NCBI GenBank assembly: GCA_009760885.1
Contig: CM019704.1
Coordinates: 12,546,303 to 12,610,302 of the forward strand
DNA: 64,000 nucleotides
Direction of reading: 5' to 3'
DNA from: Achatina immaculata
Taxonomy: Eukaryota > Mollusca > Gastropoda > Stylommatophora > Achatinidae
In this document: piece by piece, positions 1 through 10,106 of the stretch
Numbering within the stretch: position 1 is the first letter of the stretch
Layout of the letters: each line of letters starts with the position of its first letter
The notes under the pieces: generated by a model
What the model was told of the DNA's origin: nothing
Databases searched by the model: none
What the model saw: only the letters and a program-made list of their open reading frames with translations
Made by a program: the position numbers and the translations under genes

Positions 1-309
1 CAACTTGCAACTTACTGCCTAAAGTGTGCTAGAACCTAAGAATGAAAATGCATGTTCTATAGTTCATGATCTAGATGTACATCAAAGTAATGGATTAATC
101 TTTTATTTCATCTTATGAAAGAGTCTTTGATCACCAGCTAACTTCATGTAAATAAATTTTTATAATTCGAAAGCTGATCATCATGGACTTATTTTCAAGT
201 TGTGTACATGAGAAAAAAGACATTTTTAAGAATGCCTGATAGACTTGATTTTAACAGTTTATAACTGAAACAGTGTCGAAGGTGGTAAGATGTTGGACAA
301 GTATAAAAC
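1..309. other. AT-rich intron sequence, nothing recognised
   Basis: No coding similarity, repeat period or RNA gene was recognised. It precedes the first minisatellite. By position it belongs to the intron or 3' side of the TRPV-like gene on the minus strand, but no exon with splice signals was found here. Confidence 0.5.
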
Positions 310-456
310 TGATCTATCACAATGATAGAAATACAATGAGTAAAAGTGATCTATCACAATGATAGAAATACAATGAGTAAAAGTGATCTATCACAATGAT
401 AGAAATACAATGAGTAAAAGTGATCTATCACAATGATAGAAATACAATGAGTAAAA
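310..456. repeat. Minisatellite, 37-bp unit, 4 copies
   Basis: Four almost perfect tandem copies of a 37-bp unit containing TGATCTATCACAATGATAG. Each unit has a small palindrome-like core (CTATCA...TGATAG). Stop codons make it non-coding. Confidence 0.95.
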
Positions 457-768
457 TGAACTTAAAAATATTACACAAAGTGTTTTGACTGAAAGTGTTA
501 TGTCTGACCATCAGTGATAGTGCCATTACTATACAATCTGAACACTTATCTTACACTTTTAAAGCTTAGCAGACCGAAGACATGTCAATTAAACTATCAC
601 ACTCTTAAGATACATATTCTGACAGCTATGAACATGTATGTGGAAACTAACATGGTCAGACTGTGACTAAATATATTTTAAGATTGTTAAAACTTGTAGT
701 CGTACGTGGAAAGTACATCAGAATCACATATTTTTCAAATACATCAATGTGTAGACTTCATGTATAAA
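457..768. other. Spacer between minisatellites
   Basis: AT-rich unique sequence of about 310 bp. No feature was recognised. Confidence 0.5.
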
Positions 769-976
769 TATGAAATAATCTAGGTTCAGAATGTAGCATA
801 AAGCCATCATAGTCAATATGAAATAATCTAAGTTCAGAATGTAGCATAAAGCCACCACAGTGGATATGAAATAATCTAAGTTCAGAATGTAGCATAAAGC
901 CATCATAGTCAATATGAAATAATCTAGGTTAATAATGTAGCATACAGCCATTACAAAGGATATGAAATAACCTAAC
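769..976. repeat. Minisatellite, 48-bp unit, about 4.3 copies
   Basis: Tandem 48-bp units, each starting TATGAAATAATCTAGGTTCA, with alternating unit variants (CATCATAGTCAA versus CACCACAGTGGA endings). The period is a multiple of three, so the minus strand is open through it, but the peptide is just the repeat and is not evidence of a gene. Confidence 0.9.
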
Positions 977-1035
977 AAAGTAGAAAAAACTGGCAACCTA
1001 TGCCACGGTGCAGAACTCAGCGTAAAGACCTCACA

Positions 1036-1255
1036 CTGAGCACTGAAGTGGAAGCAACCAGAAGCTGGTGTCTTGGAGAAGAATGCAGTATAGAGATCCA
1101 CACTGGATAAGAAATAATCTGAGTGCAAGCAACCAGAAGCTGGTGTCTTGGAGAAGAATGCAGTATAGAGATCCACACTGGATAAGAAATAATCTGAGTG
1201 CAAGCAACCAGAAGCTGGTGCCCTTAAATATAAATGCAGAATAGAGGCTCACACT
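1036..1255. repeat. Minisatellite, 75-bp unit, left half of a split array
   Basis: Two full copies and one diverged partial copy of a 75-bp unit containing AGCAACCAGAAGCTGGTG. The array stops in mid-unit at GAGGCTCACACT (1244-1255). The same 12 bases recur at 3655-3666, where the array resumes. This marks a 2.4-kb insertion into the array. Confidence 0.9.
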
Positions 1256-1557
1256 CTCTCTCTCTGAACCTTAAGTGCCCAGGGCACATGGGGCTTCCAC
1301 AAAGATTTTTCACAAATGCATGTCCTTTGCCTTTTTTTATGCTTTTGCCCAGGTGAGCCCTCTATTGCTCAACATCCTCTCTGTTGTTCTTCTCTATGTC
1401 TCTTTTGGTCTACCCTTACTTCTGTTCCCCTGTGGTGTCCATCTTAGTGCTATTTTTGGTAGTGAGTTGTCAGTCATTTGGAGCACATGTCCCAACCATC
1501 GTCAGCATCATTCCTCAGTAATTGCTGTCAGTGGTTTCATCTGCATTTCTGCCATTC
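1256..1557 (-). pseudogene. LINE-B C-terminal domain fragment
   Basis: Minus-strand translation gives the C-terminal tail typical of many LINE reverse transcriptases: WLGHVLQM, then ALRWTPQGNRSKGRPKET, two positions where Trp codons became stops, then EAPCALGT and a stop. It is the 3' end of the outer element of the nest, next to the (CT)n tract that touches the left target-site duplication. About four nonsense or frame lesions show it is dead. The matching RT fingers segment of the same element is probably the fragment at 3291-3654; the middle is missing. Confidence 0.7.
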
Positions 1558-2237
1558 ATTCATTCATTCATTTATTCATTTGCATGTCCCTTGCGGAACT
1601 TTGCCTCCCAATCAACACTCCTGTAGGCCTCTTGGTTGTGAGCAAGATGGCCTGCTGCTGTTGCATCCATTTCCAGATCGTCAACGATGTCTTGCAGCCA
1701 TCTTCGTCTTGGTCTTCCTCTTTTTCTTTTTCCCATTATGTATCCTTCCAATACGGTCTTCTCTAAATTATCATGATGTTTAATGTGTCCAAAATATTTC
1801 AGTTTTCTCTCTTTAATCCTCTTCACTAGCCAGCCTTCTTCAATATTAAGCTCTTGTAGTATAGATATATTTGTTCTTTTTTGTGTCCACGATATTTGGA
1901 GAACTCTTCTGTAGCATTTACATTCAAAGGCATTTATGTGTTTCTCAGCTGTTTTGTTAAGTGTCCAGGTCTCACAGGCATATGTTGCTATGGGAAAGAT
2001 GCATGCCCTTAAAAATCTTATTTTTGTGGTTCTGTCTGCTCCTCTCCATAGATTCTTTATTTGTTTTACTTTCTGAAGAGCGATAGATGTCCTCCTTTTA
2101 ATTTCCCTCATTGTATCTCCATTATTAGTTAGTAGCGATCCAAGATATTCAAAACTCTCCACTTCTTCCAGTTTTTCCTCATTGATACATATTTCAGTTG
2201 CCTTGTTTGTTTTGTCAGTTGTCATCAATTTAGTTTT
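1558..2237 (-). mobile_element. RTE-A LINE, 5'-truncated 3' end
   Basis: Minus-strand translation carries the post-palm region of an RTE reverse transcriptase: KTKLMTTDKTNKA, FEYLGSLLTNNGDTMREIKR, CETWTLNKTAEKHINAFECK, GKRKRGRPRRRWLQDI, ending HANE followed by the simple-repeat tail (GAAT)n, seen on plus as ATTCATTC at 1554-1580. It matches the longer RTE-A copies at 16280-19635 and 21762-22451 closely and is open through the retained part. An open frame running on to 2393 is a chimera with the antisense of the neighbouring PLE and not a natural protein. Confidence 0.88.
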
Positions 2238-2244
2238 GGGAAAT

Positions 2245-3290
2245 GTGAGCCAAACCTTAAGGACATCCTCATCCACAGCCACTTGAAGCAGAGCTTTACA
2301 TATGTTGGCACCAGAAAATGTAACCGCCCCCGCTGCGTTACCTGCCCCGTAGTTTGGGAAACAAAAACAATTGCCTTTCCCAAACAAAAACAATCACCTA
2401 TCCCAAAACTATCCTCACTCTTCATGAGGGATTCACATGCAAGTCCCGAAATGTGATATATGTCATCGTTTGCAGAAGATGCAGGATAACATATATCGGT
2501 GAGACTGGCCTCAGATTAGGGGACCGCATGCAAAAACATCTGTATGACATCGCCCAGTATGCTTCGAAACCAGTCCCAAATCATTTCAATGGCCCCATCC
2601 ACAGAGGCAAATCTGATTTTTGCCATTAAACAATGTCACGCAGATGACACAAGCCGCCTGGCACTTGAGAACCGCTGCATTCAAAATTATGGGATGCTGG
2701 AACCACATGAGTTAAACTCGCTGTTTAGTTACACGTAACATCATCTTTTTCAATCATTATAGTACCTCTCCACTAAATCCACCCCTTCTTACTTTTCAAA
2801 CTTCCTCACAGCATCACTCTGCAACCCCGCTTACTTTTCAAACTTCCTCACAGCATCACTCTGCAACCCCGCTATTTTCTCTGCAACCCCTCTTCTCTGA
2901 AACCCCTCTTCCCCAATCATCTGTTTCAATTTCTCCTAGCTAGGTCGGTATTGCGTCACTCTCTCTCCCCTCCCCGGTTCCCCATCCACCACCCCCAGTT
3001 ACAACCCACTGACCACATGTCACAGGTCTCTATTTAAACAGTCTCCATGTCCCACTAGATCCATTCCTGACATACACTGCCAGACAAGCCACACCTTGCA
3101 ATTTAGAGCTAAGTACTCTTTTAAAAAAAATTTTTTTTTTTTTTTTAGTATTCATGTGAATCTATACTTTATCTCCTCTCTCTATTTTTTCGTCCTGTAT
3201 GTTTTTGTATGATTAATGCTCACGCCGAAACGTCACAACTTTGTAATCGTTAAGTAATAAAGCTGCTCCTACTTTTTTCCTATTTTATAC
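2245..3290 (+). mobile_element. Penelope-like element PLE-1, 3' half
   Basis: Starts in the linker upstream of the GIY-YIG nuclease and includes RKCNRPRCVTCP (Cys-rich knuckle), VIYVIVCRRCRITYIGET (GIY-YIG core), LRLGDRMQKHLYDI and the C-terminal ALENRCIQNYG...LNSLFSYT. It matches the copy at 53443-54327, with a small duplication near the nuclease start (2360-2400) and a lost base near 2620 that breaks the frame after KSDF. The 3' untranslated part ends with the family signature AAACGTCACAACTTTGTAAT and ATAAAGCTGCTCCTACTTTT at about 3224-3280. Confidence 0.88.
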
Positions 3291-3654
3291 ATTCAAATAT
3301 GTGGTCTATGCATGATCTTCCTTTCCTAAATCCTGCCTGCTCTTTCCGAAGTTTTCCATCAAGTGCTGGTACAATTCTATTGATGATTATTCTGCAAAAT
3401 ACTTTACTGGTGAGTGGCAGTAGGCTAATGCCTCTCCAGTTCCCGCAATCTCTACGGTAGTTTTACTATGAGGCCAGTTTTCCACTCCTCTGGAGCTTTT
3501 TCTAGATCCCAAATTTGTTGTAGCATTCGGCAAAGTTGTTTTGGTGTTTCTGTTTCTTCTGCTTTCAACATCTCAGCAGTCACTTCATCTTCACCTGATG
3601 CCCTGTCTAATTTTAGCATCTTTATCGCCTCCTTTACTTTACTTATTGTTAAGT
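3291..3654 (-). pseudogene. LINE-B reverse transcriptase fingers fragment
   Basis: Minus-strand translation shows the N-terminal RT blocks: AIKMLKLDRASGEDEVTAEM, LEKAPEEWKTGLIVK, then in a shifted frame CGNWRGISLL, VFCRIIINRI and EQAGFRKGRSCIDHIF. These are the conserved blocks before the palm Asp of non-LTR retrotransposons. The fragment stops before the catalytic motif where the PLE-1 copy begins. Its 5' side abuts the right target-site duplication, so the outer LINE was 5'-truncated at insertion. Confidence 0.8.
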
Positions 3655-3775
3655 GAGGCTCACACTGGATAAGAAATAATATGAGTGGACGCAATCAGAA
3701 ACTGGTGCCCTTGAATAAAAATGCAGAATAGAGACCCACATTGGATAAGAAATAATCTAACTTAGTAGAAGCAAA
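3655..3775. repeat. Minisatellite, 75-bp unit, right half of the split array
   Basis: Continuation of the 1036-1255 array after the 2.4-kb insertion. CACACTGGATAAGAAATAAT and the AGAAACTGGTG core recur with mutations. Confidence 0.85.
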
Positions 3776-3960
3776 TGCCAGGTGTACCTTTATGAAGAAC
3801 AGATCACAGAAACACTGCAACATTATGCAATCAACAATTAAACAAAAACAAACAAACAAAACAAAAAAAAGAGAAATGAAAAAATTTTTTATGCCATTTT
3901 TAATTTACAACATCTGCATTATAATGTTCTTCACGTAAATCTTTGAATGTCTTTGCTTAC

Positions 3961-4112
3961 CTGGCAAAGAAGAGCAAGAAAAACCAAACACATGGTGCTG
4001 CCAAAATCAACAGAACATCCTCTGCATCATGCATGCCTGTGAGCCGAAACGGAATACACACCAGGACAAGAAGGCAGGAAATCAGATAAACAGTCTGAGC
4101 TGGAGCATGTGT
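3961..4112 (-). CDS. TRPV-like channel exon, S3 to S4 segments
   Basis: An exon of 152 bp on the minus strand. It is preceded by a pyrimidine-rich acceptor (GGTTTTTACAG) and followed by a consensus donor (CAG|GTAAGC). It encodes 50 residues plus two bases: THAPAQTVYLISCLLVLVCI, PFRLTG, then AEDVLLILAAPCVWFFLLFF. These are two hydrophobic segments matching S3 and S4 of invertebrate TRPV channels, including the conserved IPFRL. Reading phase continues from the exon at 28152-28259 (phase 0). The S5, pore and S6 exons are not seen downstream (lower coordinates), so they should lie left of the window. The product would be a plasma-membrane cation channel subunit of sensory cells, by family knowledge. 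Confidence 0.87.
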
Positions 4113-4267
4113 CTGTAAAAACCAGGAGATAAAGGTTAAGAAAAATTTAACACACCAAGCAGTGGTTCCCAAGCTTTCTGACCTGCTACACCCTTGTCTT
4201 CCAGGCCACATCTTTAGTGCCTTCAAACAAGTTTTTGCTTTATCTGACTCTGATGTATCTTGCTCCT

Positions 4268-4722
4268 TCTACCTCATCCCATCACCCACAGTGAAAGGAG
4301 GAAAGCACAGTCTACATTACCTTGTTGCTCCCTCCATCACACCCAATGAAAGGAAGGCACAGCCTATATCACCTTGTTGCTCCCTCCATCACACTCAGTG
4401 AAAAGAAGGCACAGCCTACATTACCTTGTTGCTCCCTCCATCACACCCAATGAAAGGAAGGCACAGCCTACATTACCTTGTTGCTCCTTCCATCACACCC
4501 AATGAAAGGAAGGCACAGCCTACATTACCGTGTTGCTCCCTCCATCATACCCAATGAAAGGAAGGCACAGCCTACATTACCGTGTTGCTCCTTCTATCAC
4601 ACCCAATGAAAGGAAGGCACAGCCTACATTACCGTGTTGCTCCTTCCATCACACCCAATGAAAGGAAGGCACAGCCTATATTACCCTGCTCCCCTCCTTA
4701 ATCACAGCCAGTGAAAGGAGGG
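4268..4722. repeat. Minisatellite, 52-bp unit, about 8 copies
   Basis: Tandem units with CACCCAATGAAAGGAAGGCA and CCTTGTTGCTCC cores, a few point variants per unit, and diverged edge copies. It lies 150 bp intronic of the TRPV exon. Confidence 0.93.
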
Positions 4723-4766
4723 CACCATCTACTTTGGGAACAACTTATTTAGGGCAAAGATAATTA

Positions 4767-4870
4767 TCAGTCAAATCAGAGAGCACTTTTACCAGTTAAA
4801 TCTGAGAGCACTTTTACCAGTCAAATCTGAGAGCACTTTTACCAGTCAAATCAGACAGCACTTTTAACAC
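4767..4870. repeat. Short tandem repeat, 25-bp unit, 4 copies
   Basis: Four copies of AGTCAAATCTGAGAGCACTT plus TTACC. Confidence 0.9.
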
Positions 4871-5388
4871 TTATCTTCTTTCTTATTATAATAAGGTTGC
4901 ACTTATGTTAAATATATAATTCAGTACATATCATATGCAAGATAAAATAAAATCTGAATGATTGAAAAAGAAAATTATTTCAAACATTACTCATGGCTGT
5001 CATTTCATTCTAAAATGATCATTAAAAAGAAAAAGTTGACTATGAGGAAAGAAATAAATAAATGAAAATTATTTAAAAGCAACAAAATAAATTAAAAACT
5101 GTGAAGTACATGACAAGAAACTGGAACAAATATTAACAGAAATAAATGTAAAAGCCACAGTTAAAAGGCAAACAATTTTCATCATTAATTTTTATCTCTC
5201 TCTTCCTGTTTTTTTTTCTATCATTTTGTGCATCATAAAATAGGCAAGTCTGCATACAATTAAATATTTTACATGGAGATAAAATACTGAGATACTTCCA
5301 CAATCAAAGGCAAGCTGGAAAAAGTTGGAAATGTACTATAAATATGTTTATATGGGGGGAATAATTCTAACTAAATATGACTGCTTTA
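4871..5388. other. AT-rich sequence, nothing recognised
   Basis: Very A-rich unique sequence with no coding similarity or repeat seen. Confidence 0.5.
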
Positions 5389-5475
5389 ACTTATCTTAGT
5401 GGCGTCCTCCTGAACTTATCTTAGTGGCATATCCTTGTGTTGTTTCCTGTTCAGGAGGATGCCCCTAAGATAAAT
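5389..5475. repeat. Imperfect inverted repeat (hairpin)
   Basis: Arms at 5389-5415 and 5449-5475 are complementary over about 27 bp with three mismatches (ACTTATCTTAGTGGCGTCCT against its partner ending CCCCTAAGATAAAT). Part of the left arm is repeated at 5416-5432. It lies directly upstream of a PLE-2 3' end and may be that element's own end or a small foldback insertion. Confidence 0.8.
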
Positions 5476-5720
5476 TATATGCTGTCTTGTTAGTGTATGT
5501 AATCCTCGAAAAAGGCTCACGCCAAAATATTGGATGTTGTATGTTTTTCATTTATACATTCGCATCTTACTCTCATACTTTCTATTCATTTTTTTCTAAT
5601 TTTACTCACTCTCTCTGTTGCTTTGTAAAACTGCACCATACACCTCTGTTTACCTTTATTATCTGAACCAGTTTTACTGCAGTAACCATCCCTTTTACTT
5701 GAAAGAATGGGTGTTGAATT
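5476..5720 (+). mobile_element. PLE-2 3' end fragment
   Basis: Shares AAGGCTCACGCC and ATATTGGATGTTGTATGTTT, the CTCACTCTCTCTGTTG region and GTTTTACTGCAGT with the complement of the PLE-2 copy at 49383-50805, which carries the nuclease. Only the untranslated 3' part is left here. Confidence 0.75.
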
Positions 5721-6117
5721 TCCAACTATTCAATAGAAAAGGCATAAACAATAGAGAACTTATTCTTAAACTGCATATCAACTGGATTTGTAGATAATCT
5801 CTCTCTCTCTCTCTCATGAACCTTTGGCTAAATATGAGTCAAGTTCTTTCTGTTCCCCATACACACTCTCCATATCTGTTCACTAAGTATCTGCATATCA
5901 ATCTAGCTCATAGTTTCATCACATCAGCATGACTATCTGATTCTAGATCTCTCTGTCTATTTTGCAAGGTGTAGTTGAACTCAGTCTATCTCTCTAAATC
6001 TCCTACTATATCTATTTGTAGCTGTTTGTCTGTTCCTAAGTGCTCAGGCCAAGTCAGCATTCCAGAAAACGAGAAACATCTTGTGCAACAGATCCATATC
6101 AATGGAAACATAATTCC
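5721..6117. other. Unique sequence, nothing recognised
   Basis: Contains a short (CT)n tract at 5800-5815. No coding similarity was seen. Confidence 0.5.
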
Positions 6118-6553
6118 TAGTACTTAAATGTTACATGGAGCCAATTTTGTTTTATGGGTTTGAAGCATGGTCCATGAATAAGAGAATACAGCGAGAATAG
6201 AGGCCATGGAAATGTGGTTTATAAGAAGGATGTTGAAGGTACCATGGACAGCCAAGAGAACCAGTGAAGAAGTCATAAGAGAGGCTGGAGTTAAAAAGCA
6301 AATTTTAGCAAAGATCAGAGGCAGACAAGCGGGATTTATAGGACATTTCCTGAGAAGAGGAAAATTGGAACACACTGTGGCAACTGGAAAAATTGAAGGA
6401 AGAAGAGACAGAAGAAGACAGAGAGAGAAGTTACTGGATGGGCTGTTAGTGTGGCTAGGAAGAAAGTCACTGGTGGATCTCATAATTAAGTCTAAAGACA
6501 GGGAAATGTGGAGAGAAATGATTGCCTACGCCACATGGTATGGCACTTGAACT
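6118..6553 (+). pseudogene. RTE-type LINE C-terminal fragment
   Basis: Plus-strand translation gives LKCYMEPILFYGFEAWSMNK, a stop, then MWFIRRMLKVPWTAKRTSEE, GFIGHFLRRGKLEHTVATGK, IEGRRDRRRQREKLLDGL and WREMIAYATWYGT with a stop. The same order is found at the end of RTE-D (57795-58213: GHVMRRGGIENIITTGKIEG). It is a separate, more diverged family. The 5' part is absent and no simple-repeat tail is clear. Confidence 0.8.
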
Positions 6554-6589
6554 GAATTGAATGTCCATACCTCTCCTGGTTTCAATCTA

Positions 6590-6755
6590 CCTGAGTCTTT
6601 GTCTAAGTGTCTGAGTATCTTAGTGTCCGAGTATCTTCATCTCTGAGTATCTTGTTATCTTCGTCTCTTAGTATCTTGTTATCTTCATCTCTGAGTATCT
6701 TGTTATCTTCATCTCTTAGTATCTTGTTATCTTCGTCTCTTAGTATCTTGGTATT
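6590..6755. repeat. Low-order tandem repeat, about 24-bp unit
   Basis: Units built from GAGTATCTTGTTATCTTCAT and CTCT, about 6 copies, imperfect. Confidence 0.85.
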
Positions 6756-8019
6756 GGAATTTTAGTTCTGCCCCTGAGTCTGTGTTCTACATCTGTGCAT
6801 ACCTCTGCATGCACGTCTGTGAGTACCTCTGTGTGCATATCCCTCCTGTCTCTCTTGGTCCCTCATTTTATCTTGAAGTCTGATTTGGTGAACTGACCAA
6901 CTGGTATTTCTGCTCTGCCTCTAACTGGTCCACTGGTTTTGATATGCATACCAATCGGTTCCTGAGTCATAACCTCCCAGTTTAGAGGTGTCAAATGTTC
7001 ACCCCTTGCTCTTGGGACTTTCTATTTGTATCTACTGACTGATTACTAGTATGATTTCTTTATTCGTTGTGTCCATTTCGTAGACTATATAGTCAAACTA
7101 GCCAACAAGACTTTTGGCTTTTCTTAAATCCTTCTAATGTCCCTGCCCAGTTATCACACCTTGGGCAAGTTCTTCTTGAGCACTTGGTGTCTGTCAGATA
7201 ATCTGTCTTCTTATTCTTAAATTTTGTTCACTGACTGTTCATCACCGCCCATTAATTCAGTTGTAGGAGGATGGTATTGCTGCTTATTGTACTTATGATC
7301 ATCTTTCTCTAGCCTATTTCTTCCGCAGCGTCATTGTGTCTATCCTATCTATTCATCTGTTTCTTCTGTTTACACTTGTCAGCTTCCAGTTGTAATGGTC
7401 TTTCACTAGAATCATGGGAATTGGTTCTCTACCTTGTTCTCTAAATTTCCTATCTAACTTTTCTCTTCTTATTTAATGTTAACCTGTATAACTATAATAT
7501 ATTCATAATTATAACTATAATTCTAGGTTACAAGGGACTATGCTATATCATTAGAAAATGAAAGAGGGATGATGGGAAACAAAGTTGAGAAATCCCCAGT
7601 GAATCACTATTAAATAGTTTTTAGTGAAAAAAAAAAAGACTTTGAAATGGAACAGATCTCTGTACCTACTTAGAAAGATCTACTCCAACAACACAATACA
7701 TTCACTGAGCAGATAAACTAAAGGGGCAATTGATGCACTACACAAAGAACTGTCATGAATTTAGAATGACACTAAAAATACTACAGTAGAACTACTTTCA
7801 GAAAAAAAATTTTAAAAAACTAGTCCTGGGTTAGAATATCAGACCATCATTTGTGATTTCCCCACCTTTGTCCAGTCACTGAATCAATATCTGCATCTGT
7901 TTCAGTATTCAGATAATCCAATTTTTAGTGAGACCCAACTGACTCCTCATTTTATTGAATGTTTTGGCACATTTCATTTGGGTATTTAATTTCTGTTTCA
8001 TGTTTTTGTTTCATGCTGA
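6756..8019. other. Unique sequence, nothing recognised
   Basis: About 1.25 kb read on both strands. No coding blocks, RNA gene or tandem period was recognised. It may hold old repeats too diverged to see by eye. Confidence 0.45.
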
Positions 8020-8850
8020 TACAGTTACTGAGGATATAGACAGGTGTTGAGTAAACATAAATAGGTTCAACATAAAGTCACTGAGGATATGGACAGGTGT
8101 TTAGAAAACATACATAGGTTCAACATAAAGTCACTGAGGATATGGACAGGTGTTTAGCAAACATACATAGGTTCAACATACAGTCACTGAGGATATGGAC
8201 AGGTGTTTAGCAAACATACATAGGTTCAACATACAGTCACTGAGGATATGGACAGCTGTTTAGCAAAGCAAACATATATAGGTTCAACATAAAGTCACTG
8301 AGGATACAAACAGGTGTCGAGCAAACATACATAGGTTCAACATAAAGTAACTGAGGATACAGACAGGTGTTTAGAAAACATACATAGGTTCAACATAAAG
8401 TAACTGAGGATACAGACAGGTGTTTAGCAAACATACATAGGTTCAACACACAGTCACTGAGGATATGGACAGGTGTTTAGCAAACATACATAGGTTCAAC
8501 ATAAAGTCATTGAGGATACAGACAGGTGTTTAGCAAACATACATAAGTTCAACATACAGTCACTGAGGATATGGACAGGTGTTTAGTAAACATACATAGG
8601 TTCAATATACAGTCACTGAGGATATGGACAGGTGTTTAGCAAACATACATAGGTTCAACATACAGTCACTGAGGATATGGACAGCTGTTTAGCAAACATA
8701 CATAGGTTCAACATACAGTCACTGAGGATACAGACAAGTGTTTAGCAAACATACATAGGTTCAACATACAGACACTGAATGTTCAGACAGATCATAAACA
8801 AACATACATAGGTTCAACATACAGACACTGAACATTCAGACAGATCATAA
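8020..8850. repeat. Minisatellite, 53-bp unit, about 15 copies
   Basis: Units contain AACATACATAGGTTCAACAT and CACTGAGGATATGGACAGGT. Variants include ATACAGACAGG forms, and the last two copies diverge (CACTGAATGTTCAGACAGATC). It is unrelated in sequence to the 53-bp array at 12460. Confidence 0.93.
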
Positions 8851-9194
8851 ACAAACAGAAAACAAATAATCATGCAGGAACCTGCTTATTTTTGCTGCCA
8901 AGTAAAAGTAGAGCACTCAGAAATTTTGTGAATGTTTGTATAAATATAGCTTAAATTTGATTAAATTTGTGCTTATTGCATATAAGATCTCTCCAACACC
9001 CACCCCCCCCCCCAAACTTATTAAATACAGTATCAAAGAGCCATCCCAGGAGACTTGCGATATTGGTGGTGTGTAACAGGAGCTTGAGTTTAAGCCTTCC
9101 ACTTGATTGATCATGTTACACAGGTTAGTCATAAAATACATGCAGTAGAGTGAACTTATCTCATGTGAACCTTGCAATTCTTTGCGGGTTTAAA
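8851..9194. other. Unique sequence with C-tract
   Basis: A poly-C run lies at 9005-9013. Nothing else was recognised. Confidence 0.45.
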
Positions 9195-9665
9195 TATGAA
9201 GGATCTTGAAGAATAACATGTTTCCTTTTAAATTTTGTGTGAAATGGGTAAAACTTTAACAACACTGTTCAGATGCTGCAGCTAATTTATGGAAAGAATT
9301 GTTTAAGCTGCACACATGATGTTTCAAATTGGGCTGAATATCCATGAAAAATGATCCCAATACTAGATAGGCTTCCATGTCAACAGATAATGATCAAATT
9401 CAGAAAATGTGCTTTGATTCATGAAAACTGCAGTTTAACTGTCCACAAAGTTGGTGAAGAAGAAGATATTAGTGAATGTTTGTGTCACACAATTTTGACA
9501 CAAAAACTGTAAATGCACCATATTTCTGCTAAATTTGTGCCACATCTCTTGACAGATGAGCAACAAATTAACTATGTCATAGTCAGTCAGGAGTTGTTAG
9601 ATCATTCAAGTGCTGATGAAAACTTACTGAAACATTTAACAGGTGATGAAACATTAAAATAGTAT
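9195..9665 (+). pseudogene. Mariner transposase N-terminal relic
   Basis: Reading in shifting frames gives the order of a mariner transposase N-terminal half: FCVKWVK, then STDNDQIQKM, then a stretch in the position of the second helix-turn-helix, SAKFVPHLLTDEQQINYV, SQELLDHSSADENLLKHLTG and GDET. GDET holds the first catalytic Asp region. Many stops and frameshifts make it an old dead copy. The catalytic middle and C-terminus do not follow. It is a separate copy from the fragments at 12160 and 15285, because its segment up to GDET overlaps theirs. Confidence 0.72.
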
Positions 9666-10099
9666 TACTGCGACTGATTAGACTGGTTACACACAACACT
9701 GACAATAGTTACGCTCTGCTGTCTGAGTAAGGACAGATGATGAAGCTGTTTATGTTAAGTGTCTAGTAGAGTAAAAAGTGTGAAGTTAATGTTGTCAGAC
9801 TACTACTCAGATAGGAAAGGTTCTATCTGGAAGTCTTATCAGTTGTTTCAAGGTTATTCACAATAAACTGAACATACCCAGATTCTCCACAACCCCACAT
9901 AGACAGCAGCCACATAACTTGAAACTACTGACAGCCCTCCACAACTCCACATAGACTATAGCCACATAACTTGAAACTACTAACAGGCATCTACAAAACT
10001 GACACTTAACTGTGGATTATATTGAAGAGAGTTTGAAAACATCAACAGATTTATTATGAGAAATAATGACAGATGACTGATGCCGATGAATTGCTTAAA
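9666..10099. other. Intron spacer with a short direct repeat
   Basis: A roughly 75-bp segment around CCACATAGAC...GCCACATAACTTGAAACTAC is repeated once (9880-9990). Nothing else was recognised. Confidence 0.5.
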
Positions 10100-10106
10100 C
10101 AAAAAA

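Larger units (their letters stand above)
1256..3654. mobile_element. Nested insertion block in a minisatellite
   Basis: The block is bounded by an exact 12-bp direct repeat, GAGGCTCACACT, at 1244-1255 and 3655-3666, and the 75-bp minisatellite continues on both sides. From left to right it holds a LINE C-terminus (minus), an RTE-A 3' end (minus), a PLE-1 3' half (plus) and a LINE RT fragment (minus). The simplest reading is that a 5'-truncated minus-strand LINE inserted first and later received RTE-A and PLE-1 copies, with loss of its middle. Confidence 0.75.

Noticed and set aside
1572..2393. 273-residue fused protein on the minus strand
   Set aside because: It joins antisense PLE sequence to a real RTE-A C-terminus at an insertion boundary; the first third is an antisense artefact.
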